Below the pieces are notes generated by a model. It was not told the origin of the DNA, ran no database searches, and saw only the letters and a program-made list of their open reading frames with translations. Of a stretch of 38,287 nucleotides of DNA, positions 23,997-31,118 are shown piece by piece. Source of the DNA: a virus. The DNA lies in IMG/VR virus record IMGVR_UViG_3300035670_000610, positions 1-38,287 of that record; one strand, given 5' to 3'. The position numbers and the translations under genes were made by a program. Positions within the stretch are counted from its first letter, which is position 1, and each line of letters begins with the position of its first letter.

Positions 23997-24347
23997 TCAG
24001 TCTTCGGCGGCGGGTTGTTCCCAGACGTCGGCGGTGATGATGCGCTGGCTGGTGAGGGCGACGAGCGGCCGGGCTTTGAGGCCTTGCTTGGCGGCCCAGT
24101 CGGCGCGGCGATCCACCACGCGGAGCGTGATGGCGCGGACGCGGTCCTCACGCTGCGCACGGGCGGCGGCGGCGTGGAGGGCGGCGTCACGTTCCGCCCG
24201 GGCCTGGTCGAGCTCCGCGCGGAGGCGGGCGATCTCGGCGACATCGCCGGACTGGACGATGACAGCCGGCACGGCACGCATGCTGCGCACGGCGCGGGCG
24301 GAGTGGGCCAGGGACTGGCGGGTATTGGAGGGGAGGGCGGTCTTCAT
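23997..24347 (-). CDS. Helical early protein (116 aa)
   Basis: Central coiled coil (IARLRAELDQARAERDAALHAAA), C-terminal QGLKARPLVALTSQRIITADVWEQP. No membrane span. Encoded next to other coiled-coil genes. Unknown function. Confidence 0.6.
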   Translation of the reverse strand: MKTALPSNTRQSLAHSARAVRSMRAVPAVIVQSGDVAEIARLRAELDQARAERDAALHAAAARAQREDRVRAITLRVVDRRADWAAKQGLKARPLVALTSQRIITADVWEQPAAED

Positions 24348-24401
24348 GTTTTCAGTTCGCAGTTCGCGGTTCAGATGCCGGGCTACCGGCGGGGGCGGAG
24401 A
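24348..24401. repeat. GTTCGCA/GTTCAG repeat and short gap
   Basis: Three to four GTTCGCN-type units (24354-24375), then ~25 bp with the small inverted repeat GCCGG/CCGGC. Confidence 0.6.
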
Positions 24402-24605
24402 TCAGTGAGGCAGGGAATGCGAGGCCCAGATGGTGACGAGGGCGCGGTGATGGCGGGCGTCGGCCCGGGCGGCGGCGAGATCCCGCTGGCAGCGGGCGGC
24501 ATCCCCCTGGGCGCGGGAGAGCAGGGCCAGGCGCACATTCGAGCGTGCCATGTCCGCCCAGAAGGCGGCGAAGAGCAGGAGGGCGAGAGCGGAGGTGAGT
24601 TTCAC
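24402..24605 (-). CDS. Small membrane-anchored early protein (67 aa)
   Basis: GTG 24605 overlaps the HTH gene's stop as GTGA. One N-terminal membrane span (LTSALALLLFAAFWADMA) is followed by an Arg/Ala-rich helix ending ASHSLPH. The layout recalls small inner-membrane spanins, but the place in the early operon argues against lysis. Unknown. Confidence 0.6.
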   Translation of the reverse strand: MKLTSALALLLFAAFWADMARSNVRLALLSRAQGDAARCQRDLAAARADARHHRALVTIWASHSLPH

Positions 24606-24793
24606 TGCGCGCCTCCTTTCAGCTCCGCCACAAGGGCGTTGTAACCATCCACGAAACGCGGGCCGTTGCGTGTGCCGGTGAGCACTTGGTAGAGATGACC
24701 AGCTGAGCAGCCGAGGCGCTTCGCGGCATTGGTCAGACCGACCGGCCACTTGCGGCCGTGGTAAATTGGAGTTGCGGGTTGCGGTTTTGCCAT
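24602..24793 (-). CDS. Ner/Cro-like HTH early regulator (63 aa)
   Basis: First gene of the leftward operon. Residues ~20-45 form an HTH (LTNAAKRLGCSAGHLYQVLTGTRNGP). In Mu the small protein Ner, encoded first in the early operon, represses the repressor and early promoters. Size, position and the divergent repressor match that role. Start ATG 24793. Confidence 0.75.
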   Translation of the reverse strand: MAKPQPATPIYHGRKWPVGLTNAAKRLGCSAGHLYQVLTGTRNGPRFVDGYNALVAELKGGAQ

Positions 24794-24831
24794 GAGATTT
24801 CCGAAATGATATTTTCCGTTTTAACTCATCC
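24787..24831. promoter_or_regulatory. Divergent lysis-lysogeny control region
   Basis: 38 bp separate the starts of the two HTH genes. It holds a perfect odd palindrome ATTTCCGAAAT (24798-24808) and a nearby half site TTTTCCG (24812-24818), likely operators. A rightward promoter fits TTGCCA (24787-24792), a 17-bp spacer and TATTTT (24810-24815), which would give a near-leaderless repressor transcript. A leftward -10 such as TATCAT overlaps it. This AT-rich stretch is unique in the window. Confidence 0.65.
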
Positions 24832-25287
24832 GTGAAAACCGCGCAAGCAAATTTTAACGCCAAGCAGCATTTTGCTTCACGCCTGGAGCAAGCCGTCGAA
24901 AGGGATGGCCGCTCAAAGGGGGCCATCGCGGCGTCCATGGGCGTGCAGGCCTCTGCGTTGAGCCGCTGGCTTTCGGGCGTGATCCCTGATGCCGACAACC
25001 TCAAAAAATTGGCGAATTCACTTCGCGTTTCCGTTCAATGGCTTTTGACGGATGAGGAAAATGAAATCAGAGAGGACGTGCGCCCCTATCACTTCACGCC
25101 GCGCGCCGGCAGCTCTATTCCCGGCCCCTTCCCGCAACCCACAGATAGCGACTCTCTCCTGGCTGGATGTCACGCCCTCCTTCACGCCATGCCGCACGCC
25201 AAAACGAAGGACCAGTTTGATTACGCCGTGCAAGGCTTTGAGGCCTTGTGGGAGCGCACGAAACTCGCCAAATACGCGGAACTTTAA
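24832..25287 (+). CDS. Phage repressor, XRE-type HTH (151 aa)
   Basis: Starts at GTG 24832. Residues ~15-75 are a classical HTH_XRE domain (KGAIAASMGVQASALSRWLSG, then ADNLKKLANSLRVSVQWLL). The C-terminal ~75 residues lack the Ser-Lys peptidase motifs of CI/LexA, so induction may not use self-cleavage. It faces away from the Ner-like gene, as a c-type repressor should. Confidence 0.85.
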   Translation: MKTAQANFNAKQHFASRLEQAVERDGRSKGAIAASMGVQASALSRWLSGVIPDADNLKKLANSLRVSVQWLLTDEENEIREDVRPYHFTPRAGSSIPGPFPQPTDSDSLLAGCHALLHAMPHAKTKDQFDYAVQGFEALWERTKLAKYAEL

Positions 25288-25292
25288 AGACC

Positions 25293-25460
25293 ATGGACTA
25301 CCTTCTCTGCTTCCTGTTTCCGCCGCTGGCGGAAGTCGAAACGATGCACGGCCCGGCGCTGGAGAAAGACAAGGCCACGGGATGGGCGGAGTTCGGCACC
25401 TTCCGCGCTCGGTTCGCAGGTGGCAAAGTCGTGGAGACCGCGATCAAGACGGAGGAATGA
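25293..25460 (+). CDS. Small hypothetical protein (55 aa)
   Basis: ATG 25293, five bases after the repressor stop. Begins MDYLLCFLFPPLAEVETM, continues GWAEFGTFRARFAGGKVVETAIKTEE, and probably forms one beta-rich domain. Ends with GGAGGAATGA, where the next tiny frame overlaps. Unknown function. Confidence 0.55.
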   Translation: MDYLLCFLFPPLAEVETMHGPALEKDKATGWAEFGTFRARFAGGKVVETAIKTEE

Positions 25461-25519
25461 TGACCACGTGGCGACCGCTCCGAAAGCTCGAACAGTTCAA
25501 GCAACTCAAACTCTCGTGA
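25457..25519 (+). CDS. Tiny frame paralogous to the start of 25706-25789 (20 aa)
   Basis: ATGA overlap with the gene before, preceded by GGAGG. The first codons (MMTTWRPL) match MTTWRPL of the membrane peptide at 25706. After that, KLEQFKQLKLS is translated AACTCAA-type repeat instead of a membrane helix. Probably a duplicate broken by a repeat, or a short leader peptide. Confidence 0.35.
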   Translation: MMTTWRPLRKLEQFKQLKLS

Positions 25520-25535
25520 GGTCAACACCACCACC

Positions 25536-25709
25536 ATGAACGAACTACTCCCCGGCTTCCTGTTTGTCATTCTCGCCATCGTGTCGGTCTTGATGCCCTT
25601 CTTTGTGATCTATATCGCCAGCACCTTGAAGCAGATGAAGAGAACCATGGATGAAATCTGCTGGTATGCGCGGCAGCGGCACGAGGCGATGAAAACGGAG
25701 GACCCATGA
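25536..25709 (+). CDS. Single-span membrane protein (57 aa)
   Basis: ATG 25536. One long hydrophobic helix (~8-30: LFVILAIVSVLMPFFVIYIA) is followed by a charged tail (LKQMKRTMDEICWYARQRHEAMKTEDP). Coupled by ATGA to the next membrane peptide. Holin/antiholin or exclusion roles are possible. No family recognised. Confidence 0.6.
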   Translation: MNELLPGFLFVILAIVSVLMPFFVIYIASTLKQMKRTMDEICWYARQRHEAMKTEDP

Positions 25710-25789
25710 CCACGTGGCGTCCCCTGCTGTGGCTGGCGCTGGCCGTGGCCAGCGTGCATGCGTTGACGGCGTTGCTGGCGTGGGGTTGA
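25706..25789 (+). CDS. Tiny membrane peptide (27 aa)
   Basis: ATG 25706 overlaps the previous stop (ATGA). Sequence MTTWRPLLWLALAVASVHAL plus a short hydrophobic end: one membrane span with almost no soluble part. Might act with the 57-aa membrane protein. Confidence 0.5.
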   Translation: MTTWRPLLWLALAVASVHALTALLAWG

Positions 25790-25821
25790 GTTGATCTCCC
25801 GCAGATTCAGGGAGGCCTGGC

Positions 25822-25875
25822 CTGTAGCTGGCCTCGCTGAGGCCAGCCCCCTGAGGTCAACGACCTCAGCCGCAG
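25822..25875 (+). repeat. Double-hairpin palindromic element
   Basis: One 54-bp copy with the GGCCTC-loop-GAGGCC and TGAGGTC-loop-GACCTCA stems inside CTGTAGCTG/CAGCCGCAG outer ends. Lies in a 141-bp gap with no gene, between the tiny membrane peptides and the DUF2730-like gene. Confidence 0.85.
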
Positions 25876-25930
25876 AGCATCTGCCGCCGCGTGAGTTCAT
25901 CGCGCACACGCGCGAGGTGAAGCGTGACGG

Positions 25931-26365
25931 ATGCTTTTCAGCTCTCTGTTCGCGGTTCTCGGTTCGTCGTTGTTGTTGCTCGCCACTGCTGGCGAGATGC
26001 CTCCGCCCAGCTCTGCGGAGGCCGTGGGGTGGGTGGTGTTGAGCATCGCGGCCGCCTGTCTGGCACTCAACCAGATCGCAGGTTTCTACTTCACACTGAG
26101 CCCCCGCAAGACACCTCCGGATCATGAGACCTACGCCACGAAGGCGGAGCTGGCGCAGGCCAAAAAGGAGCACCAGGAGAGCGATGCGCGCATTGAAAGG
26201 CGCTTTGAGGAGTGGATGGAGCAGCAGCAGGAGCAGCACAAAGAGAACATCGCGAAGCTGGAGGAGGCGATGGACAAGTTTGGCGAGTGGCAGCAGAGCA
26301 TCGAGCGCGCCCTGGGGCATGTGGAGACGAAGGCGGATGTGGCGCTGGGGAAGAGGCGGTCCTAG
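25931..26365 (+). CDS. DUF2730-like membrane/coiled-coil protein (144 aa)
   Basis: Two membrane segments (MLFSSLFAVLGSSLLLLATA; GWVVLSIAAACLALNQIAGF), then a long charged coiled coil (~65-135). Mu-like phages carry such a protein (Mu gp25, DUF2730) a few genes before the small terminase. The N-terminal hydrophobic segment is itself translated GTTCGC/GTTCTC repeat. Role unknown, possibly related to lysis or DNA packaging. Confidence 0.65.
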   Translation: MLFSSLFAVLGSSLLLLATAGEMPPPSSAEAVGWVVLSIAAACLALNQIAGFYFTLSPRKTPPDHETYATKAELAQAKKEHQESDARIERRFEEWMEQQQEQHKENIAKLEEAMDKFGEWQQSIERALGHVETKADVALGKRRS

Positions 26366-26425
<60 letters not shown>

Positions 26426-26478
26426 CTGTAGCTGGCCTCGTTGAGGCCAGTCCCTGAGGTCAACGACCTCAGCCACAG
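26426..26478 (+). repeat. Double-hairpin palindromic element
   Basis: 53-bp copy, oriented with transcription, abutting the GTTCGC array. Followed by CGCCCTN heptamers (26500-26525) leading to the next start. Confidence 0.85.
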
Positions 26479-26532
26479 AGCAAGAGACGCGTCCGGACTC
26501 TCCGCCCTTCGCCCTCCGCCCTACGCTGCGGG

Positions 26533-26745
26533 ATGGCGAAGAAAGCATCCAGCAAACTCGAAGTCAGTGAGACGGTCGGACAGTCGGACAGTGGGACAGC
26601 CGCAGAGGCCCCGCGTGGCCTGGGTGCTGACCTGGTCATCCCGGATGCGAACACGGCAAACACGGAGGTTTGCCCTCCTGCCGCCTTCAAGCCGTGCCGG
26701 CGGATCTCGCTGCGGCAGGCCCGCGAACTCCACGCGAAAGGCTGA
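26533..26745 (+). CDS. Small repeat-rich protein (70 aa)
   Basis: Begins MAKKASSKLEVSE. Residues ~14-22 (TVGQSDSGT) are translated GGACAGTC repeat and residues ~40-48 (ANTEVCPPA) come from a half copy of the 54-bp palindrome. Only the ends, including ISLRQARELHAKG, look original. A much modified small protein; function unknown. Confidence 0.5.
   Translation: MAKKASSKLEVSETVGQSDSGTAAEAPRGLGADLVIPDANTANTEVCPPAAFKPCRRISLRQARELHAKG
26654..26678. repeat. Half copy of the 54-bp coding palindrome
   Basis: CGGCAAACACGGAGG followed by TTTGCCCTCC, the same half as at 20098-20123. Read in frame as TANTEVCPP. Confidence 0.7.
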
Positions 26746-26748
26746 GCC

Positions 26749-26901
26749 ATGCAGAAGCGCGATGGATGCACCGGCAAGATGCGGCACGCCAAGAGGCGTT
26801 TCGCGCTGAAGCACATCGCGAGTCTGAAGGAGCCCGGCATGCGGACAGGATCGCGGGCATTCAATCAAGGCTGGACCGCCTCATTGGCCCCGATCCACTG
26901 A
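26749..26901 (+). CDS. Small basic protein, possibly degenerate zinc-binding type (50 aa)
   Basis: ATG 26749. Sequence MQKRDGCTGKMRHAKRRFAL through GMRTGSRAFNQGW. The order KRRFAL, then a helix, then a short aromatic end resembles small phage CxxC-WH proteins, with the second Cys/His pair missing here. The stop codon lies in the first unit of the downstream CTGACTCA array. Low certainty. Confidence 0.4.
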   Translation: MQKRDGCTGKMRHAKRRFALKHIASLKEPGMRTGSRAFNQGWTASLAPIH

Positions 26902-26960
26902 CTCACTGACGCACTGACGCACTGACTCACTGACTCACTGACTCACTGACTCACTGACAC
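26899..26960. repeat. CTGACTCA/CTGACGCA tandem array
   Basis: About seven octamers. The first gives the TGA of the preceding gene and the last lies three bases before the next ATG, leaving no room for a Shine-Dalgarno sequence. Confidence 0.9.
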
Positions 26961-26961
26961 C

Positions 26962-27498
26962 ATGACCTCCGAACGCATCCTCAACGCCGTCGCCACCTAC
27001 CTGCGCACGAAAGTCACCGCCGAGGGCGGCATGCTGGATCTGAGCGACAGCGTGGACAGCACGCTGCGGCTGCTGGGCACAAGTGCGGGACGCTTCCGCG
27101 TGATCGTGCAGTGGCAGCGCGAAGCGCCGATGGGCGAGGCACGCGGCGGAAGGACGTTGACGATGCTGGTCATCGTGCAGCAGGGCAAGGACCTGAGCAT
27201 CAACCCCGGCGATGCCGTGAGTGTTTCACGCCCGGCGTCCATGCTTCAGACCACACTGGCGGACAGCACCACGAGCAGCCTGAACAACGCGCCGCTCATG
27301 CAGCGCAACACGCAGGTGCGCACGTGGTGCCGGGCGATCAAGTTCAGCAACGCGGACATCGCGCAGCAGTGGCCGGCGATGCAGCCCGGCGCGAGCTACT
27401 GGCTCAACGATCCCAACATCCCGACACGGCAGATCGCAAACGAGTTCACGGTGGCCTTTGGAGAAAGCGCGGTGACGACGGAGAGTGTGACGGCGTGA
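26962..27498 (+). CDS. Mu gp37-like tail completion/neck protein (178 aa)
   Basis: N-terminal helix MTSERILNAVATYLRTKVTAEG, then alternating beta strands (FRVIVQWQREAPMGEA, TLTMLVIVQQGKDL) as in gp37/DUF1834-type tail terminator proteins. It precedes the first tail tube gene, which fits. Family assignment is moderate. Confidence 0.6.
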   Translation: MTSERILNAVATYLRTKVTAEGGMLDLSDSVDSTLRLLGTSAGRFRVIVQWQREAPMGEARGGRTLTMLVIVQQGKDLSINPGDAVSVSRPASMLQTTLADSTTSSLNNAPLMQRNTQVRTWCRAIKFSNADIAQQWPAMQPGASYWLNDPNIPTRQIANEFTVAFGESAVTTESVTA

Positions 27499-27650
27499 CT
27501 AGATCCTAGATCCTAGATCCTAGATCCTAGATCCTGGCATCTAGCATCTAGCATCTAGCATCTAGCATCTAGCATCTAGCATCCAGCATCCAGCATCCCG
27601 CAACGGGCATCTAGCATCTAGCATCCAGCATCCAGCATCTAGCATCCAGC
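27499..27650. repeat. Largest tandem array: GATCCTA then CATCTAG/CATCCAG
   Basis: About five GATCCTA heptamers followed by roughly fifteen CATCTAG or CATCCAG heptamers, interrupted once by CCCGCAACGGG (a small hairpin). The last unit runs directly into the ATG of the tail tube gene. No gene in this 152-bp stretch. Confidence 0.95.
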
Positions 27651-28076
27651 ATGACCTTCGCCACCACCTTCGGACCTCATGACGTGCTGCTGCTGGGCGA
27701 TGCCGTGCCGGTGCTGGGCACGGCGGTGTTAGGCGATGACTTTGGCGTGATCAAACGGGCCACGTTGGTGCGCACCGGTAAGAGGGAGATGATCCTGGAT
27801 GACGCTGAAAGCCTGCGGGTGCTGCTGATCAACAACCCTGGCTTTGAGTGCGAGCTGGAATGCTGCTTTGACGCCAGCGTGGCCGCGCCAGGATTGCTGG
27901 AAAGCATCGAGCTGCCGCTCGTGGGCGTGACCGGCCGGGTGATGGAAGGGGTCACCGTGCTGTGGGAGGAGGGCAGCGAGCGCATGCTGCGCATTCCTGT
28001 GGCGCAGTGGGACAGCATGGAGAGCGCGGAGGCGTATCGGCTCGATGAAACCGGTGCGGTGCAGGTCATCGCGTGA
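27651..28076 (+). CDS. Tail tube protein, paralogue 1 (141 aa)
   Basis: Homologous along its whole length to the first ~135 residues of 30384-31070: FATTFGPHDVLLLGDAVPVLGTAVLGDDFG here, matching FSTTFSENDVLVLGDAQVVIGTAILGDDFG there, and both reach AYRLD. It lacks the FN3 tail. Probable major or minor tail tube subunit. Family assignment is from pairing, size and context. Confidence 0.65.
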   Translation: MTFATTFGPHDVLLLGDAVPVLGTAVLGDDFGVIKRATLVRTGKREMILDDAESLRVLLINNPGFECELECCFDASVAAPGLLESIELPLVGVTGRVMEGVTVLWEEGSERMLRIPVAQWDSMESAEAYRLDETGAVQVIA

Positions 28077-28081
28077 CTGTC

Positions 28082-28224
28082 CTGAGGTCACCGACCTCAG
28101 CTACAGGCGTGGCTGTAGCTGGCCTCGTTGAGGCCAATCCCTGAGGTCATCGACCTCAGCTACAGGCGTGACTGTAGCTGGCCTCGTTGAGGCCAGCCCC
28201 TGAGGTCACCGACCTCAGCTACAG
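28082..28224 (+). repeat. Cluster of two and a half double-hairpin elements
   Basis: A half unit (28082-28106) and two full units (28113-28165, 28172-28224), separated by GCGTGRCTGT-like spacers. All are oriented with transcription. The remaining ~60 bp to the next gene contain CGCCCTN heptamers only. Confidence 0.9.
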
Positions 28225-28284
28225 AGCCTCGCAAGGGCCGCTTCAGGGCTCTCCGCCCTTTGCCCTTCGCCCTACGCTCCCGCC

Positions 28285-29676
28285 ATGGCAAAGCAGACGA
28301 TCAACCTCGGCACGACCCCGAATGACCACACCGGGGACCAGGCGCGGACTGCTTTCGACAAGTGCAATGACAACTTCAGCGAGCTCTATGACGGGCTGGA
28401 CGGCAAGGCCGACGCGACGCACACGCATGCGATCAGCGACACGACGGGGCTGCAAGCCGCATTGGACGCCAAGCTCAACGCCAACGATGCCAGCGTGACC
28501 AATGCCCGCACGCCCACCGGCGGCGCAGGTGGCGTGCTCGGCGGCACTTATCCGAATCCTGGCTTCGCGGTGGACATGGCGACCCAGGCGGAGCTTGAAA
28601 GCGGTCTGGCCACGAAGCAGCCGCTGAACGCGCTGCTGACGGCCTTCGCCGCGCTGGCGAATACCGCCGGCGTCCTGACCAACAATGGCGCGGGGGTGTT
28701 GAGCTGGGAAGCCTCCGCCGGCGGCGGCACCTGGGGCAGCATCAGCGGCACGCTGGCGGACCAGACCGACTTGCAGGCGGCGTTGGACGCCAAGGCCAGC
28801 CAGGCCGATCTCGACACTCTGTCTGACACTGTGAGCGGCAGTGATGCCGCGCTCGCGAGCCTAATCTCGGGCAAGGCGGATGTGGCGGAAGTGGCGCTCA
28901 AAGCCCCTCTGGCCTCGCCCGCACTCACCGGCACCCCCACGGCTCCGACCGCGAGCAATGGCACGAACACGACGCAGATCGCCACGACGGCGTTTGTGCA
29001 GACGGCTCTTGGCTCCTACCTGCCGCTGGCGGGCGGCACGCTCACCGGAGCACTGATCAGCAGCACCAATGGCGCTGCGAGCACGCCGGCGTGCAAATTC
29101 ACGGGCACACCGTTCAGCGGAGGGACGGCCACGACCACGAAGCCGCTGCATTTGATCGAGCCCACTGGCACCACCAGCACGGGTTGGAGCACGAGCGGAA
29201 CGATGTTTGGCGTGAATGCCGCGTCTGCCTTTGTTGGCAATCTGATCGACTTGCAGCTCAACGGCAGCAGCAAGCTGAAGGTTGGTTACGATGGCGTCAT
29301 TACAGTGCCAAACGGCGCAGGACTCACCACCTCATCGGGGTCACTCGTCTTAGGACCGGTAGCGTTCTCGGGCGGTGCATATATCACGCTGACCAGTTTT
29401 AACGTGGGATTTGGCAACGCCAGGACCACGTTCATGGATTCCAACGATTATTTTTCCGGCGGATACCAAGTGCAATTCGCTAACGCTCGCGCCGACGCCG
29501 CCGATGTGGGGCTCGTCTGGGGCTCAGCGGGCTATCTCAAGGTGTCCAACGGCTCGACCGGCGTGGGCTCTTTGCAGTTCGGCGTTCATTCTGCCCTCGG
29601 AGCCGAGACAGTGACAGGCTACATCACCGTCAAAGATGGAGCCGGAACAACTCGCAAACTCGCCGTCATCTCATAG
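28285..29676 (+). CDS. Tail fibre protein (463 aa)
   Basis: N-terminus INLGTTPNDHTGDQARTAF, then GLQAALDAKL/DLQAALDAKA repeats, and the LASPALTGTPTAPTA plus TTQIATTAFV segment common in prophage tail fibres. The C-terminal ~200 residues are Gly/Thr/Ser-rich beta structure. Predicted trimeric fibre for host recognition. It sits between two tail tube paralogues. No fibre-assembly chaperone of the usual type follows, though the next small gene could serve. Confidence 0.88.
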   Translation: MAKQTINLGTTPNDHTGDQARTAFDKCNDNFSELYDGLDGKADATHTHAISDTTGLQAALDAKLNANDASVTNARTPTGGAGGVLGGTYPNPGFAVDMATQAELESGLATKQPLNALLTAFAALANTAGVLTNNGAGVLSWEASAGGGTWGSISGTLADQTDLQAALDAKASQADLDTLSDTVSGSDAALASLISGKADVAEVALKAPLASPALTGTPTAPTASNGTNTTQIATTAFVQTALGSYLPLAGGTLTGALISSTNGAASTPACKFTGTPFSGGTATTTKPLHLIEPTGTTSTGWSTSGTMFGVNAASAFVGNLIDLQLNGSSKLKVGYDGVITVPNGAGLTTSSGSLVLGPVAFSGGAYITLTSFNVGFGNARTTFMDSNDYFSGGYQVQFANARADAADVGLVWGSAGYLKVSNGSTGVGSLQFGVHSALGAETVTGYITVKDGAGTTRKLAVIS

Positions 29677-29680
29677 CATC

Positions 29681-29971
29681 ATGACCATCACGCTCACCAT
29701 CCCTGACTCTGCGGTGGCCGCATGGACGGCCGCCCGCCTCAACCCGTTCAACGCCAGCTCCGGCCAACCGCCGCTCACCATCGAGCAGCTCAAACAACTC
29801 GAGGTTGATGAGGAGACCGCACGTCACGAGGCGGCCTATAAATCCGCGCTGCGAGCGCAAATGACCACCGTGGCCGATGAAATCATCGCGGCGGCGGGTG
29901 GTGACCTGGTCAAGATCGGCGCGGCGCTGCAAGCCGGGCGTGATGCGGCGCTGGAATCGCTGGCGGAGTAG
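29681..29971 (+). CDS. Small protein after the tail fibre (96 aa)
   Basis: ATG 29681, five bases after the fibre stop. N-terminal TITLTIPDSAVAAW, then helical (EQLKQLEVDEETARHEAAYKSALRAQM), C-terminal KIGAALQAGRDAALESLAE. It could be a fibre-associated or chaperone protein by position. Confidence 0.65.
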   Translation: MTITLTIPDSAVAAWTAARLNPFNASSGQPPLTIEQLKQLEVDEETARHEAAYKSALRAQMTTVADEIIAAAGGDLVKIGAALQAGRDAALESLAE

Positions 29972-29974
29972 GTT

Positions 29975-30006
29975 TGAGGTTTCAAGTTTCACGTTTCAAG
30001 TTTCAC
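29975..30006. repeat. TTTCAAG/TTTCACG tandem repeat
   Basis: Four heptamers between two small genes; the same word in reverse lies at 5517-5537. Confidence 0.85.
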
Positions 30007-30016
30007 GTTGCACCCC

Positions 30017-30241
30017 ATGAAGAAGCAAGTGCTCGTCAGCGAAATCGCGGCCCTGGTGGCCGCCGTCAATTCTGGCAATGCGCTGCTGGCGCAACGCCAG
30101 CTCAGCGCCGTGGGCGCGGTGCTGGAGCGGCTGCCGGAGGAGCTGCCGGAAAAGAGCGAGGAGCCAAGGGCGAAGGGCGAAGAGCCTGCCAGCGAGTCTG
30201 TGGCTGAGCCCGCTGAGGCCAGCCCTGAGGTCAATCCCTGA
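30017..30241 (+). CDS. Small helical protein with repeat-derived tail (74 aa)
   Basis: ATG 30017. N-terminal helical part MKKQVLVSEIAALVAAVNSG through LERLPEELP. The last ~16 residues (SVAEPAEASPEVNP) are encoded by a double-hairpin element that overlaps the gene end. Unknown function. Confidence 0.55.
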   Translation: MKKQVLVSEIAALVAAVNSGNALLAQRQLSAVGAVLERLPEELPEKSEEPRAKGEEPASESVAEPAEASPEVNP

Positions 30242-30320
30242 GGTCAACGACCTCAGCTACAGCGCGCCCTGTAGCTGGCCTCGCTGAGGCCAGGCCCTGA
30301 GGTCAACGACCTCAGCTACA
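30198..30320 (+). repeat. Two double-hairpin elements, the first overlapping a gene end
   Basis: First copy 30198-30262 is longer, with an extra CCCTGAGGTCAAT segment and part of it coding. The second copy (30269-30320) is regular. Both are oriented with transcription. The rest of the gap (to 30383) holds GGGATGAG-type repeats. Confidence 0.85.
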
Positions 30321-30383
30321 AGCAGCCCCAGCAACGCACGGCACCGGGCATGAGGGGCGAGGGATGCGGGATGAGGGATGGGC

Positions 30384-31070
30384 ATGTCCTCCTTCTCGAC
30401 GACCTTCTCTGAAAACGACGTGCTTGTGCTGGGCGATGCCCAGGTGGTGATCGGCACCGCGATCCTCGGCGATGACTTTGGTCGTGTGAAGAGCATGAAG
30501 GTCAAGCGCACCGGTGGTGAGGAGGAGCTGAGCAACGGCGCGGGCAGCCTGCGGGCGCACGTGATCAAGAAGCCGGGATGCGAGGCCACGATGGAAGTGT
30601 TCTTCGACGCGACCGTGACGGCTCCCAAGCTCTACGAGATCATCACGCTGCCGGTGCTGTCGATCTCCGCGCGTGTGATGCCGGGCGTCGAAGTGACCTA
30701 TGACGACGCCAAGGAGCGCGGCATGTCCATCCCCATCAAGATGTGGGACTCTCTCATCGGCACGCCGGCCTACCGGCTCGATACGCTCACCGGCACGCGT
30801 TACCTGCTCGACATCGGCATCCCCGTGCCGACCGCCACGGCCGGCAGCGGCCAGATCGTGCTTGACTGGCCGGACATCACCGACGCCACCGGCTACGTGG
30901 TGCAGGCCAGCAGCGACAGCGGCGTGACCTGGAGCACGATCAACGAGCCCAGCTCCAGCACCTACACGCACACCGTCACCACGGGCCAGACGCGCCACTA
31001 CCGCGTGGCGGCCAAGAACGCGGACGGCACCGGCGAGTGGAGCAGCACAGTCAATGCGACGGCGGCGTGA
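30384..31070 (+). CDS. Tail tube protein with C-terminal FN3 domain, paralogue 2 (228 aa)
   Basis: I prefer ATG 30384 (MSSFSTTFS) over 30378 because it aligns with the start of the paralogue at 27651. Residues ~1-135 are the tube domain; ~140-228 are a fibronectin type III domain (QIVLDWPDITDATGYVVQ, then YTHTV, RHYRVAAKN). Tail tube proteins with a surface Ig-like domain are known (lambda gpV). The tail may mix both paralogues. Confidence 0.72.
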   Translation: MSSFSTTFSENDVLVLGDAQVVIGTAILGDDFGRVKSMKVKRTGGEEELSNGAGSLRAHVIKKPGCEATMEVFFDATVTAPKLYEIITLPVLSISARVMPGVEVTYDDAKERGMSIPIKMWDSLIGTPAYRLDTLTGTRYLLDIGIPVPTATAGSGQIVLDWPDITDATGYVVQASSDSGVTWSTINEPSSSTYTHTVTTGQTRHYRVAAKNADGTGEWSSTVNATAA

Positions 31071-31071
31071 T

Positions 31072-31110
31072 CGGTTCGCAGTTCGCAGTTCGCAGTTCGC
31101 AGTTTCACCT
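31072..31110. repeat. GTTCGCA tandem array
   Basis: Five GTTCGCA heptamers between tail tube 2 and the lipoprotein gene. Confidence 0.9.
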
Positions 31111-31118
31111 TTCAAGCC

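Noticed and set aside
27499-27650. Possible CRISPR array
   Set aside because: Units are contiguous heptamers without spacers; no cas genes in the window.
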